Positions 31,855 to 41,861 of a stretch of 44,530 bases of DNA are shown here, in pieces; positions within the stretch are counted from its first letter, which is position 1, and the number at the start of each line of letters is the position of its first letter. Position numbers and translations under genes: made by a program. Under the pieces are notes generated by a model. The model made no database searches. It was not told the DNA's origin and saw only the letters and a program-made list of their open reading frames with translations. Source of the DNA: an uncultured Clostridia bacterium (lineage in GTDB: Bacteria > Bacillota > Clostridia > UBA1381); contig CAUGRT010000023.1 of the NCBI GenBank assembly GCA_959602045.1, positions 1-44,530 on the forward strand, in the 5' to 3' direction.

Positions 31855-33172
31855 AATCTTCTTTAATATTAATAACCACTCCGACAGACGGTTTCGGGAA
31901 AATACTGAGCGTTTTTTCCGGCATCTTTTCGCCGGCTGCCGTAACGTTCCGAATCTGATCCATCTTAACCGGATTCAGCATAAACATAATATCATACTGC
32001 CCCTCCCGAACTGCGTCAAACAAGGACATATAACTCCTTGCCAAATATACGCGTTCATCATATGTTTCGGGCGTGATATGCAGAATATCCTCCAAAAGCA
32101 GCTTATTTAATGCAACAACATCCAGCGAACAATACGCTTGGGAGCGATCCGGAAGCATTTCCTTTTTAATATAATCCTTATCCGTAAGCGTCATCCGATA
32201 AAAATAATTTCCGCCGCAGTATACGGCAATTCGCGTTTCGGAACGGGAAGTGGCAATCTGCTTCTTCATCGTTTCCACCATGCTGCCCTCGGTTGCGTCC
32301 ACAATAATTTTTTCAACCTTGAAATGATCCTGCGCACAGGAAACAAAGAAATCCTGCTTAAAGCCTTTCGGGCACTTTACGCCGCGATGCACCGGAAGAA
32401 TCACAATACCGTCCGAGCCGGTGTTAATCAGCGAAACCATCGTATAATTATACGGCTCTTTCCCGGTATGATTCGGGTTGTTGGCTTTTTTGTAGTCGCG
32501 GTATTTCAGACAAGTTTCATACCGCGTTTGTCCCTCCGATATGTAAAGAGGGAGATTTTTAAACTGTTCAACAATCAAATCAATCGTCGGCTGATACGTA
32601 ATGACCCAAACACGCTGATGCATATCCTCATAGGAATCAAACGTCATATCCGGCTCTTCCTCAGATAAATCATTCATCAGATTCAATAGCATCTTATCAC
32701 GTTCGGCATACAAGCAGCTGATCATACTCATATCCGCATTGGTCGCAGTCAGAAAATCATACCGATCCTGCATGGAAACCTCACGAATCTCCTCGCAAGA
32801 CATAATCGTGCCGTTGCCCAACTCCTCAAGCTCCATCAGCGCGATAAAGCTGCGGTTGCTGTACTGAACATCTCCCACTTGAATCGTTTCTTCATACATA
32901 TAAATCGCCGGCTGCTCGTCACGCTTTAAAATGCCGTCCGCAATCCAGCTTTTCAAATATGCCGCCGCACGCGTGAAACGATTGTTTTCGGGCGTATCAT
33001 CGTCATAACTCCTGCCCGAAAACAGCCGAACCGAATTATACTTACTCATATCAAACAGCGCCGTTTTTTCCTCCGGCTTGATTTTGTAATACGGCGGAGA
33101 AACCACCTCGCCCAAATGGTTGATCTTCTCCGTATTATATCTATATCCTTTGAAGGGTTTTATATTTGCCAT
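31853..33172 (-). CDS. DUF1015 family protein
   Basis: 439 residues, close to the usual family length. It begins ANIKPFKGYRYNTEKINHLG with VVSPPYYKI, the recognised start of DUF1015 proteins, and carries NPNHTGKEPYNYTMVSLIN later on, near the family's conserved NH(T) motif. No signal peptide or membrane helix is seen. The biochemical role is not known to me; in many Clostridia the gene is linked to serine or phosphoglycerate metabolism, which is not the case here. It stands alone between a convergent pseudogene and its own promoter. Confidence 0.85.
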   Translation of the reverse strand: MANIKPFKGYRYNTEKINHLGEVVSPPYYKIKPEEKTALFDMSKYNSVRLFSGRSYDDDTPENNRFTRAAAYLKSWIADGILKRDEQPAIYMYEETIQVGDVQYSNRSFIALMELEELGNGTIMSCEEIREVSMQDRYDFLTATNADMSMISCLYAERDKMLLNLMNDLSEEEPDMTFDSYEDMHQRVWVITYQPTIDLIVEQFKNLPLYISEGQTRYETCLKYRDYKKANNPNHTGKEPYNYTMVSLINTGSDGIVILPVHRGVKCPKGFKQDFFVSCAQDHFKVEKIIVDATEGSMVETMKKQIATSRSETRIAVYCGGNYFYRMTLTDKDYIKKEMLPDRSQAYCSLDVVALNKLLLEDILHITPETYDERVYLARSYMSLFDAVREGQYDIMFMLNPVKMDQIRNVTAAGEKMPEKTLSIFPKPSVGVVINIKED

Positions 33173-33268
33173 TCCTTTCTCTTTCCTTTCTATCCCGGAA
33201 TCTCATAGATGATTATACATAGCTCTTATTGGCATAATCCCCACTTTTTATAATATTCAAACGTATTT

Positions 33269-33318
33269 GGCAGTATATACTACCGAATAAATTATATCAT
33301 ATATTTCAGTCAAGTCAA
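33269..33318 (-). promoter_or_regulatory. Promoter and palindrome upstream of the DUF1015 gene
   Basis: On the minus strand TTGACT (complement of 33313-33318), a 16-base spacer and TATAAT (complement of 33291-33296). Just downstream lies GGCAGTATATACTACC (33269-33284), a near-perfect palindrome and possible operator. Confidence 0.6.
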
Positions 33319-33397
33319 GGCGATTTTGATTAAATTTTATTTTTGAGCCAAAGATTGTTGTTTTTCTTTAAAAATGGCACGTGTAATTTGTGCTTTT

Positions 33398-33543
33398 TGT
33401 CGAATACTAAACATGTCAAAACAATTTTGTAGAAAAAAGAACGACGGTTTTTGCCCGTTCGATTCGGAGATTGTCGTTTTTTGACGGTCTCATCCGTTTT
33501 ACCCGTCTGCGCAAAACGGATTCCCTTTTGACAAATCAGCAGA
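33398..33543 (+). promoter_or_regulatory. Structured leader of the YtxH-like gene, with a 0A-box match
   Basis: A TGTCGAA match to the Spo0A box is at 33398-33404. Further down, ATCCGTTTT (33492-33500) pairs with AAAACGGAT (33513-33521). The loop of that hairpin contains GTCTGC (33505-33510), complementary to GCAGAC (33538-33543) directly before the ribosome site. This is the topology of a pseudoknot next to the start site. No clear sigma-A promoter was found, so a sporulation sigma factor is possible. Confidence 0.35.
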
Positions 33544-33560
33544 CAGAAGGGGTGATTTTC

Positions 33561-33746
33561 ATGGATATGCAAAGCACAGGAAAATTTATGAAAGGCATGG
33601 CAACCGGACTTGTCGTTGGAGCCGCAGTCACGATGGTGACCGATCCGTTAAGCGAACGTCAGCGCCGGAAGCTGCATAAAAAAACCGAAGGTGTTTTTAA
33701 AAGCGTCGGAGGAATTATTGACACTGCTGTCGATATGATGAAATAA
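33561..33746 (+). CDS. Small YtxH-like membrane-associated protein
   Basis: 61 residues from the ATG at 33561, preceded by AGAAGGGGTG; the longer open frame upstream includes the structured leader. It has a short Gly/Ala-rich hydrophobic segment (FMKGMATGLVVGAAVTMV, residues 9-26) followed by a basic amphipathic part (SERQRRKLHKKTEG). This matches small YtxH-type proteins of Firmicutes, often stress- or sporulation-related. It is monocistronic, with its own terminator. Function is unknown. Confidence 0.75.
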   Translation: MDMQSTGKFMKGMATGLVVGAAVTMVTDPLSERQRRKLHKKTEGVFKSVGGIIDTAVDMMK

Positions 33747-33747
33747 C

Positions 33748-33838
33748 GCCGGAACTGTAAAAAAGCGCAGACTGTTCTGCACCCTATTTACACTTCCGGC
33801 AGAAAAACAGCCGCGGATTCATCCGCAGCTGTTTTTTT
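33748..33838 (+). terminator. Hairpin and terminator after the YtxH-like gene
   Basis: A first hairpin with outer arms GCCGGAA (33748-33754) and TTCCGGC (33794-33800) is followed by the terminator stem ACAGCCGCGGA/TCCGCAGCTGT (about 33808-33832) and a run of seven T. Confidence 0.8.
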
Positions 33839-33882
33839 ATTCCGGCAATATGCACAAAAATAAAATTTTTTCAGGAAAACCC

Positions 33883-33912
33883 TTGACAAATTCAAGATGT
33901 TTGTGATAGAAT
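33883..33912 (+). promoter_or_regulatory. Promoter of rpoB-rpoC
   Basis: TTGACA (33883-33888), an 18-base spacer and TAGAAT (33907-33912). It leaves an untranslated leader of about 200 bases, AT-rich, in which I see no L10 leader or attenuator. rplJ and rplL, the usual upstream neighbours, are absent. Confidence 0.75.
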
Positions 33913-34116
33913 TATAGACTGTATCAAAGTCTTTAAAAATAAGGTACAAACAGCTGATTTTAACAGTATCATTGTATGTATTATACCATGATTGTATGCA
34001 AAAATCAAGTATAAAATTCTGCATATATTTTACATATATGTTTTGGGTTTATAGGATAAAAGGATTTGAGCAGAATCGGCGACACACTAAATTTAATGAT
34101 GAGGTGAAAAAATTAA

Positions 34117-37100
34117 ATGGTGCATGAAGTACAGGAAGGAAAGAATACCCGTCTGAGCTATTCCAAAATCAAAGAGGTTTTGGATATGCCCAATCTGATT
34201 GAGGTTCAGAAAAATTCCTACATGTGGTTTCTGGAAGAGGGCCTGAAGGAAGTATTCCATGATATTTCTCCCATAACGGATCACGCGGGAAAGCTCGTGC
34301 TTGAATTTTTCGACTACAAGCTGGACTACAATTCCAAGTACAGCGTAGAGGAGTGCAAGGAGCGCGACGCGAAGTATGCCGCACCGTTAAAGGTGAGCGT
34401 GCGTTTGATCAACACGGAAACGGGCGAGATCAAAGAGCAGGAAATTTTCATGGGCGATTTTCCTCTGATGACAGAGCAGGGTACGTTTATTATCAACGGT
34501 GCCGAGCGTGTTATCGTCAGCCAGTTGGTTCGTTCGCCGGGAATTTATTATGAATTCCAGCGCGACAAGACCGGAAAACCGCTGTACGCTTCAACCGTCA
34601 TCCCATATCGGGGCGCATGGCTGGAGTATGAAACCGATTCCAACGATGTCTTTTCCATCCGAATCGACAGAACGCGGAAGCTGCCGGTTACGGTATTTTT
34701 AAGAGCGATGGGATTAGGCTCGAATGCGGACATTATCAATATGTTCGGCGAGGACGTTCGCTTGAACGCGACTTTCGAAAAGGATCCCACAACCAACAAG
34801 GACGAAGGCTTATTGGAAATTTACAAAAGACTGCGTCCGGGCGAACCGCTGAACGTAGAAAATGCGGAATCGCTTCTATATAATATGTTCTTCGACCCCA
34901 AGCGTTATGATCTGGCAAGAGTCGGACGGTACAAGTTCAACAAAAAGCTGGGGATTGCCTCCAGAATTAAGGGTCATACGAGCGCTGAAAACGTTTGCGA
35001 TCCCAGAACCGGCGAGCTGCTTGTGGAAAAGGATCAGCGAATCACACCGGAGATTGCGGAAAAGATTGAACATGCCGGCGTGAACCAGGTAGAGCTGATT
35101 ATTGAGGAACAGCAGGTGCGCGTATTCTCCAATAACACCGTATTCCTTTCGGACTTTGTGGATTTCGACACATCGGAATATCACCTTGTCAAGGTTCGCA
35201 AGGAGGTTCTGGATGAAATTCTGGACGAATACAAAACCGAAGAAGAAATCCGCGAACAGATTGAATTAAGATATGACGAGCTTTCACCGAAGCATATTAC
35301 AAAGGATGATATGTTTGCATCCGTGAACTATTGCCTGAACTTAGCGATGGGTACGGGTTCGATCGACGATATCGACCATTTGGGCAACAGACGTTTAAGA
35401 TGTGTCGGCGAGCTGTTACAAAACCAATTCCGGATCGGTCTTGCGAGAATGGAAAGAACGGTCAGAGAGCGTATGTCCACGCAGGAGATGGAGATTATCA
35501 CTCCGACCTCATTAATTAACATCCGCCCCGTTGCGGCAACCATTAATGAATTTTTCGGATCGTCACAGCTGTCACAGTTCATGGATCAGCCGAATCCTTT
35601 GGCAGAGCTGCGTCACAAAAGACGTATTTCGGCATTGGGTCCGGGCGGTCTTTCCAGAGAAAGAGCCGGATTCGAAGTGCGTGACGTTCACTATTCTCAC
35701 TACGGAAGAATGTGTCCGATTGAGACGCCGGAAGGTCCGAACATCGGTCTGATTACTTCCCTTGCGACTTTCGCGAGAATTGACGAATATGGATTTGTTG
35801 AAGCACCGTACCGACCGGTAGACAAAGCAACCGGACGTGTTACGGATGAGATTGTATATATGACGGCGGACGTTGAGGATGAATATATCATCGCTCAGGC
35901 GAACGAGCCGCTGGACGAGGAGGGTCGCTTCCTCGATAAGAGAGTATCGGCAAGATATAAGGATGAGATTGTCGAGGTTACGCCGGACAGAATCGACTAC
36001 ATGGACGTATCGCCGCGGCAGCTGGTTTCGGTTGTTACCGCTTGTATTCCGTTCCTGGAAAACGACGACGCAAACCGCGCGCTGATGGGTTCGAACATGC
36101 AGTGTCAGGCAGTGCCGCTTTTGACAACGGATTCGCCGATTGTCGGAACAGGAATTGAATATAAAGTTGCAAAAGACTCCGGAAGTGCGGTACTTGCCAA
36201 GGAGGACGGTGTGGTAGAAAAGGTTTCCTCAGAGGAAATCGTAATCAAGGGCGACAGCGGTGCACGTCATGCACACAAGCTGATCAAGTTTGCCCGTTCC
36301 AACCAGTCCACCTGCATTAACCAGCGTCCGATCGTGAAAGCCGGCGAGCGGGTTCTTAAGGGCGATATTATCGCAGACGGCCCGGCAATGGATAACGGTG
36401 AATTGGCACTCGGTAAGAATATCCTAATCGGATTCATGACCTGGGAGGGTTATAACTACGAGGACGCGGTATTAATCAGTGAAGAGCTTGTAAAGCACGA
36501 CGTATTCACTTCCATCCACATGGAGGAATATGAGTGTGAAGCAAGAGATACAAAGTTAGGGCCCGAGGAAATCACACGCGATGTTCCGAACGTTTCGGAG
36601 GACGCGTTAAGAGATTTGGATGAGGATGGAATTATCCGTATCGGAGCCGAGGTCAAGCCGGGTGACATTCTGGTCGGCAAGGTAACGCCGAAGGGTGAAA
36701 CTGAGCTTACGGCAGAAGAAAGATTGTTGCGTGCGATCTTCGGTGAAAAGGCAAGAGAGGTTCGTGATACTTCCCTGCGTGTTCCGCACGGAGAATGCGG
36801 TATTATCGTAGACGTAAAGAAGTTCCTCCGCGAAAACGGCGATGAGCTTTCACCGGGCGTCAACCAGGTTGTATGCTGCTATATCGCGCAGAAGAGAAAG
36901 ATTTCCGTCGGCGATAAGATGGCAGGACGTCACGGAAACAAGGGTGTCGTTTCACGAGTATTGCCGCAGGAGGATATGCCGTTCCTGGAGGATGGAACCC
37001 CGTTGCAGATCGTACTGAACCCATTGGGCGTACCTTCGCGTATGAACATCGGACAGGTGTTGGAGATGCATTTAGGTTACGCATATCGCTGCCTATCCAT

Positions 37101-37905
37101 GAAAACAAGAGAAGAACTGGAAAATACGATTATTGATGATGATTTCAAGAGGGAGCTGCTGAAGGCATACGACCACAAGCGTCCCGACAGATTTATAAAG
37201 ATTGCGACTCCGGTATTCGACGGAGCGCAGGACGAGGATATTAAAGCTGCATTCAAGGAGGCAGGCTTGAAAGATACGTTCAAGTCCACCGTTTATGACG
37301 GACGTACCGGCGAGAAATTCGATAACGATGTTACAGTCGGAATCATGTATTACCTCAAGCTGCACCATCTGGTAGATGATAAGATCCACGCCCGTTCAAC
37401 CGGTCCGTACTCTCTGGTTACGCAGCAGCCGCTCGGCGGTAAGGCGCAGTTCGGCGGACAGCGTTTCGGAGAAATGGAAGTATGGGCGCTGGAGGCATAC
37501 GGCGCGGCTTATACGCTCCAGGAAATCCTGACGGTGAAATCCGATGATATTGTCGGAAGAGTTAAGACCTATGAAGCAATCGTAAAGGGCGAGAACATTC
37601 CGAAGTCGGGTATCCCTGAATCCTTTAAGGTTCTTGTTAAGGAATTGCAGTCCTTGGCGCTTGATATTCGGATTCTGAATCATAACATGGAGGAAATAGA
37701 CCTCGACGCGTCATTCGATGATGATGACGGCACGGTTTCCGATGACATAATCAATACAATGGAAGAGGGCGATGTAAGCCTCGGCGAGGACGATCTTGAC
37801 GATGCCAGCATGCTGCTCGATGATTATGAGGACGATGACGACAGCGAAGAGGACGATTTTGATGATGAAACTTTAGAGGATGAGGATTACGATGATGAAT
37901 TTTAA
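34117..37905 (+). CDS. rpoB: DNA-directed RNA polymerase subunit beta
   Basis: 1262 residues, full length. It has ERVIVSQLVRSPGIYYE, the rifampicin region SSQLSQFMDQPNPLAELRHK followed by RRISALGPGGLSRERAG (sensitive-type residues), GDKMAGRHGNKGVVSRV and the C-terminal GGKAQFGGQRFGEMEVWALE. After the normal end of the family (SLALDIRILNHNMEEIDL), about 60 extra residues are very rich in Asp and Glu (DDYEDDDDSEEDDFDDE). GAGGTG precedes the start. It is followed by rpoC after 33 bases. Confidence 0.98.
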   Translation: MVHEVQEGKNTRLSYSKIKEVLDMPNLIEVQKNSYMWFLEEGLKEVFHDISPITDHAGKLVLEFFDYKLDYNSKYSVEECKERDAKYAAPLKVSVRLINTETGEIKEQEIFMGDFPLMTEQGTFIINGAERVIVSQLVRSPGIYYEFQRDKTGKPLYASTVIPYRGAWLEYETDSNDVFSIRIDRTRKLPVTVFLRAMGLGSNADIINMFGEDVRLNATFEKDPTTNKDEGLLEIYKRLRPGEPLNVENAESLLYNMFFDPKRYDLARVGRYKFNKKLGIASRIKGHTSAENVCDPRTGELLVEKDQRITPEIAEKIEHAGVNQVELIIEEQQVRVFSNNTVFLSDFVDFDTSEYHLVKVRKEVLDEILDEYKTEEEIREQIELRYDELSPKHITKDDMFASVNYCLNLAMGTGSIDDIDHLGNRRLRCVGELLQNQFRIGLARMERTVRERMSTQEMEIITPTSLINIRPVAATINEFFGSSQLSQFMDQPNPLAELRHKRRISALGPGGLSRERAGFEVRDVHYSHYGRMCPIETPEGPNIGLITSLATFARIDEYGFVEAPYRPVDKATGRVTDEIVYMTADVEDEYIIAQANEPLDEEGRFLDKRVSARYKDEIVEVTPDRIDYMDVSPRQLVSVVTACIPFLENDDANRALMGSNMQCQAVPLLTTDSPIVGTGIEYKVAKDSGSAVLAKEDGVVEKVSSEEIVIKGDSGARHAHKLIKFARSNQSTCINQRPIVKAGERVLKGDIIADGPAMDNGELALGKNILIGFMTWEGYNYEDAVLISEELVKHDVFTSIHMEEYECEARDTKLGPEEITRDVPNVSEDALRDLDEDGIIRIGAEVKPGDILVGKVTPKGETELTAEERLLRAIFGEKAREVRDTSLRVPHGECGIIVDVKKFLRENGDELSPGVNQVVCCYIAQKRKISVGDKMAGRHGNKGVVSRVLPQEDMPFLEDGTPLQIVLNPLGVPSRMNIGQVLEMHLGYAYRCLSMKTREELENTIIDDDFKRELLKAYDHKRPDRFIKIATPVFDGAQDEDIKAAFKEAGLKDTFKSTVYDGRTGEKFDNDVTVGIMYYLKLHHLVDDKIHARSTGPYSLVTQQPLGGKAQFGGQRFGEMEVWALEAYGAAYTLQEILTVKSDDIVGRVKTYEAIVKGENIPKSGIPESFKVLVKELQSLALDIRILNHNMEEIDLDASFDDDDGTVSDDIINTMEEGDVSLGEDDLDDASMLLDDYEDDDDSEEDDFDDETLEDEDYDDEF

Positions 37906-37938
37906 AATCATCCGTATTCTTTGCAGGAGGTTTATTTA

Positions 37939-40900
37939 ATGTTAGAATTCAATAGCTTTGAAGCAATAAAAATCGGTTTGGCATCTCCCGAAACGATCCT
38001 GAGCTGGTCGCACGGCGAAGTCACCAAGCCGGAAACAATCAATTACCGCACGCTCAAGCCGGAAAAAGAGGGTTTATTCTGCGAAAAGATTTTCGGCCCA
38101 ACCAAAGACTGGGAGTGTCACTGCGGTAAATATAAAAAGATTCGCTATAAGGGCAAGGTCTGCGAACGCTGCGGCGTTGAGGTTACCAAGTCCAAAGTCA
38201 GACGTGAAAGAATGGGACACATTGAACTGGCTACGCCGGTATCGCATATCTGGTACTTTAAAGGTGTTCCCTCCTCAATGGGTTTGATTCTGGACTTATC
38301 CCCCAGACAGCTGGAAAAGGTGCTTTACTTTGCATCGTATATTATAACTGATCCGGGACGCTCCAATCTGATGCAGAATCAGATCCTTTCGGAGAGAGAG
38401 TACCGCGAGGCGTATGAAAAATACGGCGACACCTTTACCGCTGCAATGGGCGCAGAGGCGATTAAAACACTGCTTGAAAAGATTGATCTGGAGTCGCTCT
38501 CCAAAGAATTAAAAGAAGAATTGGAAGCTGCGCAAGGTCAGAAAAAGGCGCGAATCATCAAGCGTTTGGAGATTGTCGAAGCATTCCGTCTTTCGGGAAA
38601 CCGTCCGGAATGGATGATTTTGACAGTTGTTCCGGTAATTCCGCCGGAGCTTCGTCCGATGGTTCAGCTGGACGGCGGACGTTTTGCCACATCCGATTTG
38701 AACGATCTTTACAGACGTGTCATTAACAGAAACAACCGATTAAAGAGATTATTGGAGTTGGGCGCACCGGATATTATTATCCGAAACGAAAAGAGAATGT
38801 TGCAGGAAGCGGTTGACGCGCTGATTAATAACGGCCGCCGCGGACGTACCGTAACAGGTCCGGGCAACCGTCCGTTAAAATCCCTTTCCGACATGCTGAA
38901 AGGTAAGCAGGGACGTTTCAGACAGAACCTGCTCGGTAAGCGTGTTGACTATTCGGGGCGTTCGGTTATCGTTGTCGGCCCGGAAATGAAGATTTATCAG
39001 TGTGGTCTGCCAAAGGAAATGGCGATTGAGCTGTTCAAGCCGTTCGTAATGAAAGAACTGGTTTCCAGAGGCCTGGCGCACAATATCAAGAGCGCAAAGA
39101 GAATGGTAGAGCGCACCAAGCCGGAGGTTTGGGACGTTTTGGAGGATGTTATCAAAGAGCATCCGGTTATGCTGAACCGTGCACCGACGCTGCACAGACT
39201 GGGTATCCAGGCATTCGAGCCGCGTCTGGTTGAGGGACGTGCGCTGAAGCTGCACCCCTTGGTTTGTACGGCATATAACGCTGACTTTGACGGCGACCAG
39301 ATGGCGGTTCACGTTCCGCTGTCCCCTGAAGCACAGGCAGAGGCAAGATTCCTGATGCTGAGTGCGAATAACCTGTTAAAGCCCCAGGATGGTCATCCGG
39401 TAACGGTTCCGACGCAGGATATGATTTTGGGTTCATACTATCTGACGCTGCATCGGGAAAATTATGCTGAAATTATTGACAACCTTTCCACAAGCGAGCC
39501 GAAGCTGAATCTATTGGTAGATACACTGGCAAACGAAGCTGAGGAAAATATCGAAATCTACGATCCGGAAAAGCCGCTCCAAAGCTTTACTTCTATTACG
39601 GAAGCATTGGAGGCAATCAAGAACGATCCGGAGGTTCAGAAGAACGAAACCGAGATTCATACCAACCCGATTACATTGGTATTGCCGTCCGGAACGGTAC
39701 AAACTTCCGTAAAACGTGTACTGGATGTTGCAAAACGTCTGACAACAAAGGTTTACATGTCCTTTGATGAAGCACTCTTAGCTTATGCAAACCACCAGGT
39801 AACGCTGCATGAGCGAATTCGTGTTGTAAATCACAAGATGATCAACGGCGAGCCGAAGAGCGCGATGATCGAAGCGACAGTCGGAAGAATTATCTTTAAT
39901 AATAATATTCCGCAGGACATCGGATATATTGAAAGAAACACGGAAAGCGATCAGTTCCTTCTGGAAATTGACGAAATGGTCGGCAAAAAGCAGTTGGGTA
40001 AAATTATTGACAAGTGCATCCGCACACACGGTACATCCGATACCGCGGAGGTACTGGATAAGATTAAGGCAACCGGCTACAAATTCTCAACCAAGAGTGC
40101 AATTACCGTTGCTGTAACGGATATCGAGGTTCCGGAAAAGAAGAAAGAAATCCTTGCCGATGCGGAAAATGAAGTAGAAAAGATCATGCAAAAGTACCGT
40201 ATGGGTCTTTTGACAAACGATGAGCGTTATAACCAGGTTATCAAGATCTGGGCGGCTGCATCCGCTAAGGTTACAGACGCGATGATGGAGCACCTGGGCG
40301 AATTCAATCCGATCTTCATGATGGCGGATTCGGGAGCTCGAGGCAGCGTCAACCAGATTCGTCAGCTTGCCGCAATGCGTGGTCTGATGGCGGATACACA
40401 GGGACGAACCGTTGAAATTCCGATTCGTGCGAACTTCCGAGAGGGGCTGAACGTATTGGAGTACTTCATTTCCTCACACGGTGCGCGTAAAGGTTTGACC
40501 GATACGGCGTTGAGAACCGCGGACTCCGGTTATCTGACAAGACGTTTGGTGGACGTATCCCAGGAGGTTATTGTTCATGAAATCGACTGCGGAACAACCG
40601 AGGGCGAATGGGTAACAGAAATTACAGACGGCAAGGAATCCATCGAGCCGTTGAAGGATAGAATTATCGGACGTACAGCAATGGAGGATGTTCTTCATCC
40701 TGAAACCGGCGAAGTATTGGCGCCGAAAGGCGAGCTGATTACCGATGTTCAGGCAGACAAGATCATCAAGGCAGGCATCGAAAAGGTTTATATTCGAAGC
40801 GTTTTGCGTTGTAAGTCCAAGACGGGCGTTTGCGCAAAGTGCTACGGTACCAACCTTGCAACCGGCGAGTTGGTTAATGTCGGCGAATCTGTCGGTATTA

Positions 40901-41739
40901 TCGCAGCGCAGTCCATCGGTGAGCCGGGTACACAGCTGACGATGCGTACTTTCCACGCCGGCGGTGTGGCTTCGGGCAGTGATATTACACAGGGTCTTCC
41001 CCGTGTCGAGGAGCTTTTTGAAGCCCGTAAGCCGAAAGGTCTTGCGATTATCTCCGAAATCGGCGGCCGCGTTACGGTTTCCGATACCAAGAGAAAGCGT
41101 GAGGTTATCGTTTCCGACGATGAAACCGGAGAAGCAAAGACGTATGTTATTCCTTACGGCTCCAGCATCAAGGTGCATGACGGCGATATTATCGAAGCCG
41201 GTGATGAACTGACCGTTGGTTCCGTGAACCCGAACGATATTCTGGCAATCAAAGGTCCGCATGCCGTTCAGGTTTATATCACCCGTGAAGTTCAGAGAAC
41301 ATACCGTATGCAGGGTGTGGATATTAACGACAAGCACGTTGAGGTTATCACACGTCAAATGCTGCGTAAAGTTCGCGTTGAGGATGCCGGAGATACGGAT
41401 CTGCTGATTGGTGCATTGGTAGATATGTTCGAACTGGAAGAAGCAAACAAGAAGGTTGATGAACGGGGCGGCGGTGCACATGCCACTTCTTCACCGGTGC
41501 TGTTGGGTATCACCAAAGCATCTCTTGCAACAGAGTCCTTCCTGTCGGCAGCATCCTTCCAGGAAACAACCAAGGTGCTGACCGACGCTGCCATCAAGGG
41601 TAAGATTGACCCGTTGGTAGGTCTGAAAGAAAACGTTATTATCGGTAAGCTGATTCCGGCAGGTACGGGTATGAGCATGTATAAGGATATTAACATCACC
41701 ATTGACGGTGAAGAAATATCCAACGATGATATTAAATAA
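37939..41739 (+). CDS. rpoC: DNA-directed RNA polymerase subunit beta-prime
   Basis: 1266 residues from the ATG at 37939 (MLEFNSFEAIKIGLASP), with AGGAGG upstream; the frame is open a few codons earlier across that site. The zinc finger CHCGKYKKIRYKGKVCERCG, the catalytic NADFDGDQM that binds the active-site magnesium, the trigger-loop region (GSVNQIRQLAAMRGLMADTQG) in shortened form, and the second zinc site around RCKSKTGVCAKCYG are present. It ends in a strong terminator. Confidence 0.98.
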   Translation: MLEFNSFEAIKIGLASPETILSWSHGEVTKPETINYRTLKPEKEGLFCEKIFGPTKDWECHCGKYKKIRYKGKVCERCGVEVTKSKVRRERMGHIELATPVSHIWYFKGVPSSMGLILDLSPRQLEKVLYFASYIITDPGRSNLMQNQILSEREYREAYEKYGDTFTAAMGAEAIKTLLEKIDLESLSKELKEELEAAQGQKKARIIKRLEIVEAFRLSGNRPEWMILTVVPVIPPELRPMVQLDGGRFATSDLNDLYRRVINRNNRLKRLLELGAPDIIIRNEKRMLQEAVDALINNGRRGRTVTGPGNRPLKSLSDMLKGKQGRFRQNLLGKRVDYSGRSVIVVGPEMKIYQCGLPKEMAIELFKPFVMKELVSRGLAHNIKSAKRMVERTKPEVWDVLEDVIKEHPVMLNRAPTLHRLGIQAFEPRLVEGRALKLHPLVCTAYNADFDGDQMAVHVPLSPEAQAEARFLMLSANNLLKPQDGHPVTVPTQDMILGSYYLTLHRENYAEIIDNLSTSEPKLNLLVDTLANEAEENIEIYDPEKPLQSFTSITEALEAIKNDPEVQKNETEIHTNPITLVLPSGTVQTSVKRVLDVAKRLTTKVYMSFDEALLAYANHQVTLHERIRVVNHKMINGEPKSAMIEATVGRIIFNNNIPQDIGYIERNTESDQFLLEIDEMVGKKQLGKIIDKCIRTHGTSDTAEVLDKIKATGYKFSTKSAITVAVTDIEVPEKKKEILADAENEVEKIMQKYRMGLLTNDERYNQVIKIWAAASAKVTDAMMEHLGEFNPIFMMADSGARGSVNQIRQLAAMRGLMADTQGRTVEIPIRANFREGLNVLEYFISSHGARKGLTDTALRTADSGYLTRRLVDVSQEVIVHEIDCGTTEGEWVTEITDGKESIEPLKDRIIGRTAMEDVLHPETGEVLAPKGELITDVQADKIIKAGIEKVYIRSVLRCKSKTGVCAKCYGTNLATGELVNVGESVGIIAAQSIGEPGTQLTMRTFHAGGVASGSDITQGLPRVEELFEARKPKGLAIISEIGGRVTVSDTKRKREVIVSDDETGEAKTYVIPYGSSIKVHDGDIIEAGDELTVGSVNPNDILAIKGPHAVQVYITREVQRTYRMQGVDINDKHVEVITRQMLRKVRVEDAGDTDLLIGALVDMFELEEANKKVDERGGGAHATSSPVLLGITKASLATESFLSAASFQETTKVLTDAAIKGKIDPLVGLKENVIIGKLIPAGTGMSMYKDINITIDGEEISNDDIK

Positions 41740-41747
41740 AAATTTCT

Positions 41748-41781
41748 AAAGAGGTTGCCCTATTCGGCAGCCTCTTTTTTT
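41748..41781 (+). terminator. Terminator of rpoB-rpoC
   Basis: AAAGAGGTTGCC pairs with GGCAGCCTCTTT (about one mismatch, 6-base loop) followed by a T-run, 9 bases after the rpoC stop codon. Confidence 0.9.
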
Positions 41782-41802
41782 GAGAAAATTCTGATTTTGA
41801 CA

Positions 41803-41831
41803 TTGTACATTTTATATTTTTATGGTATAAT
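41803..41831 (+). promoter_or_regulatory. Promoter of the comM-like gene
   Basis: TTGTAC (41803-41808), a 17-base spacer and TATAAT (41826-41831), 30 bases before the ATG. A TTGACA lies six bases further up but is too far from the -10. Confidence 0.7.
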
Positions 41832-41861
41832 GTATATAAATTATCCATAGGAGGGGCGCAT

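Noticed and set aside
33398..33404. Confident Spo0A regulation of the YtxH-like or DUF1015 gene
   Set aside because: The 7-base match is 150 bases or more from either start and is not placed at a recognisable promoter; about five such matches are expected by chance in the window.
33913..34116. L10-type leader or attenuator before rpoB
   Set aside because: No rplJ/rplL upstream and no stable hairpin or T-run in the AT-rich leader.
40474..41481. 335-codon minus-strand open frame opposite rpoC
   Set aside because: Antisense shadow of a highly conserved gene, with no ribosome site or family similarity.
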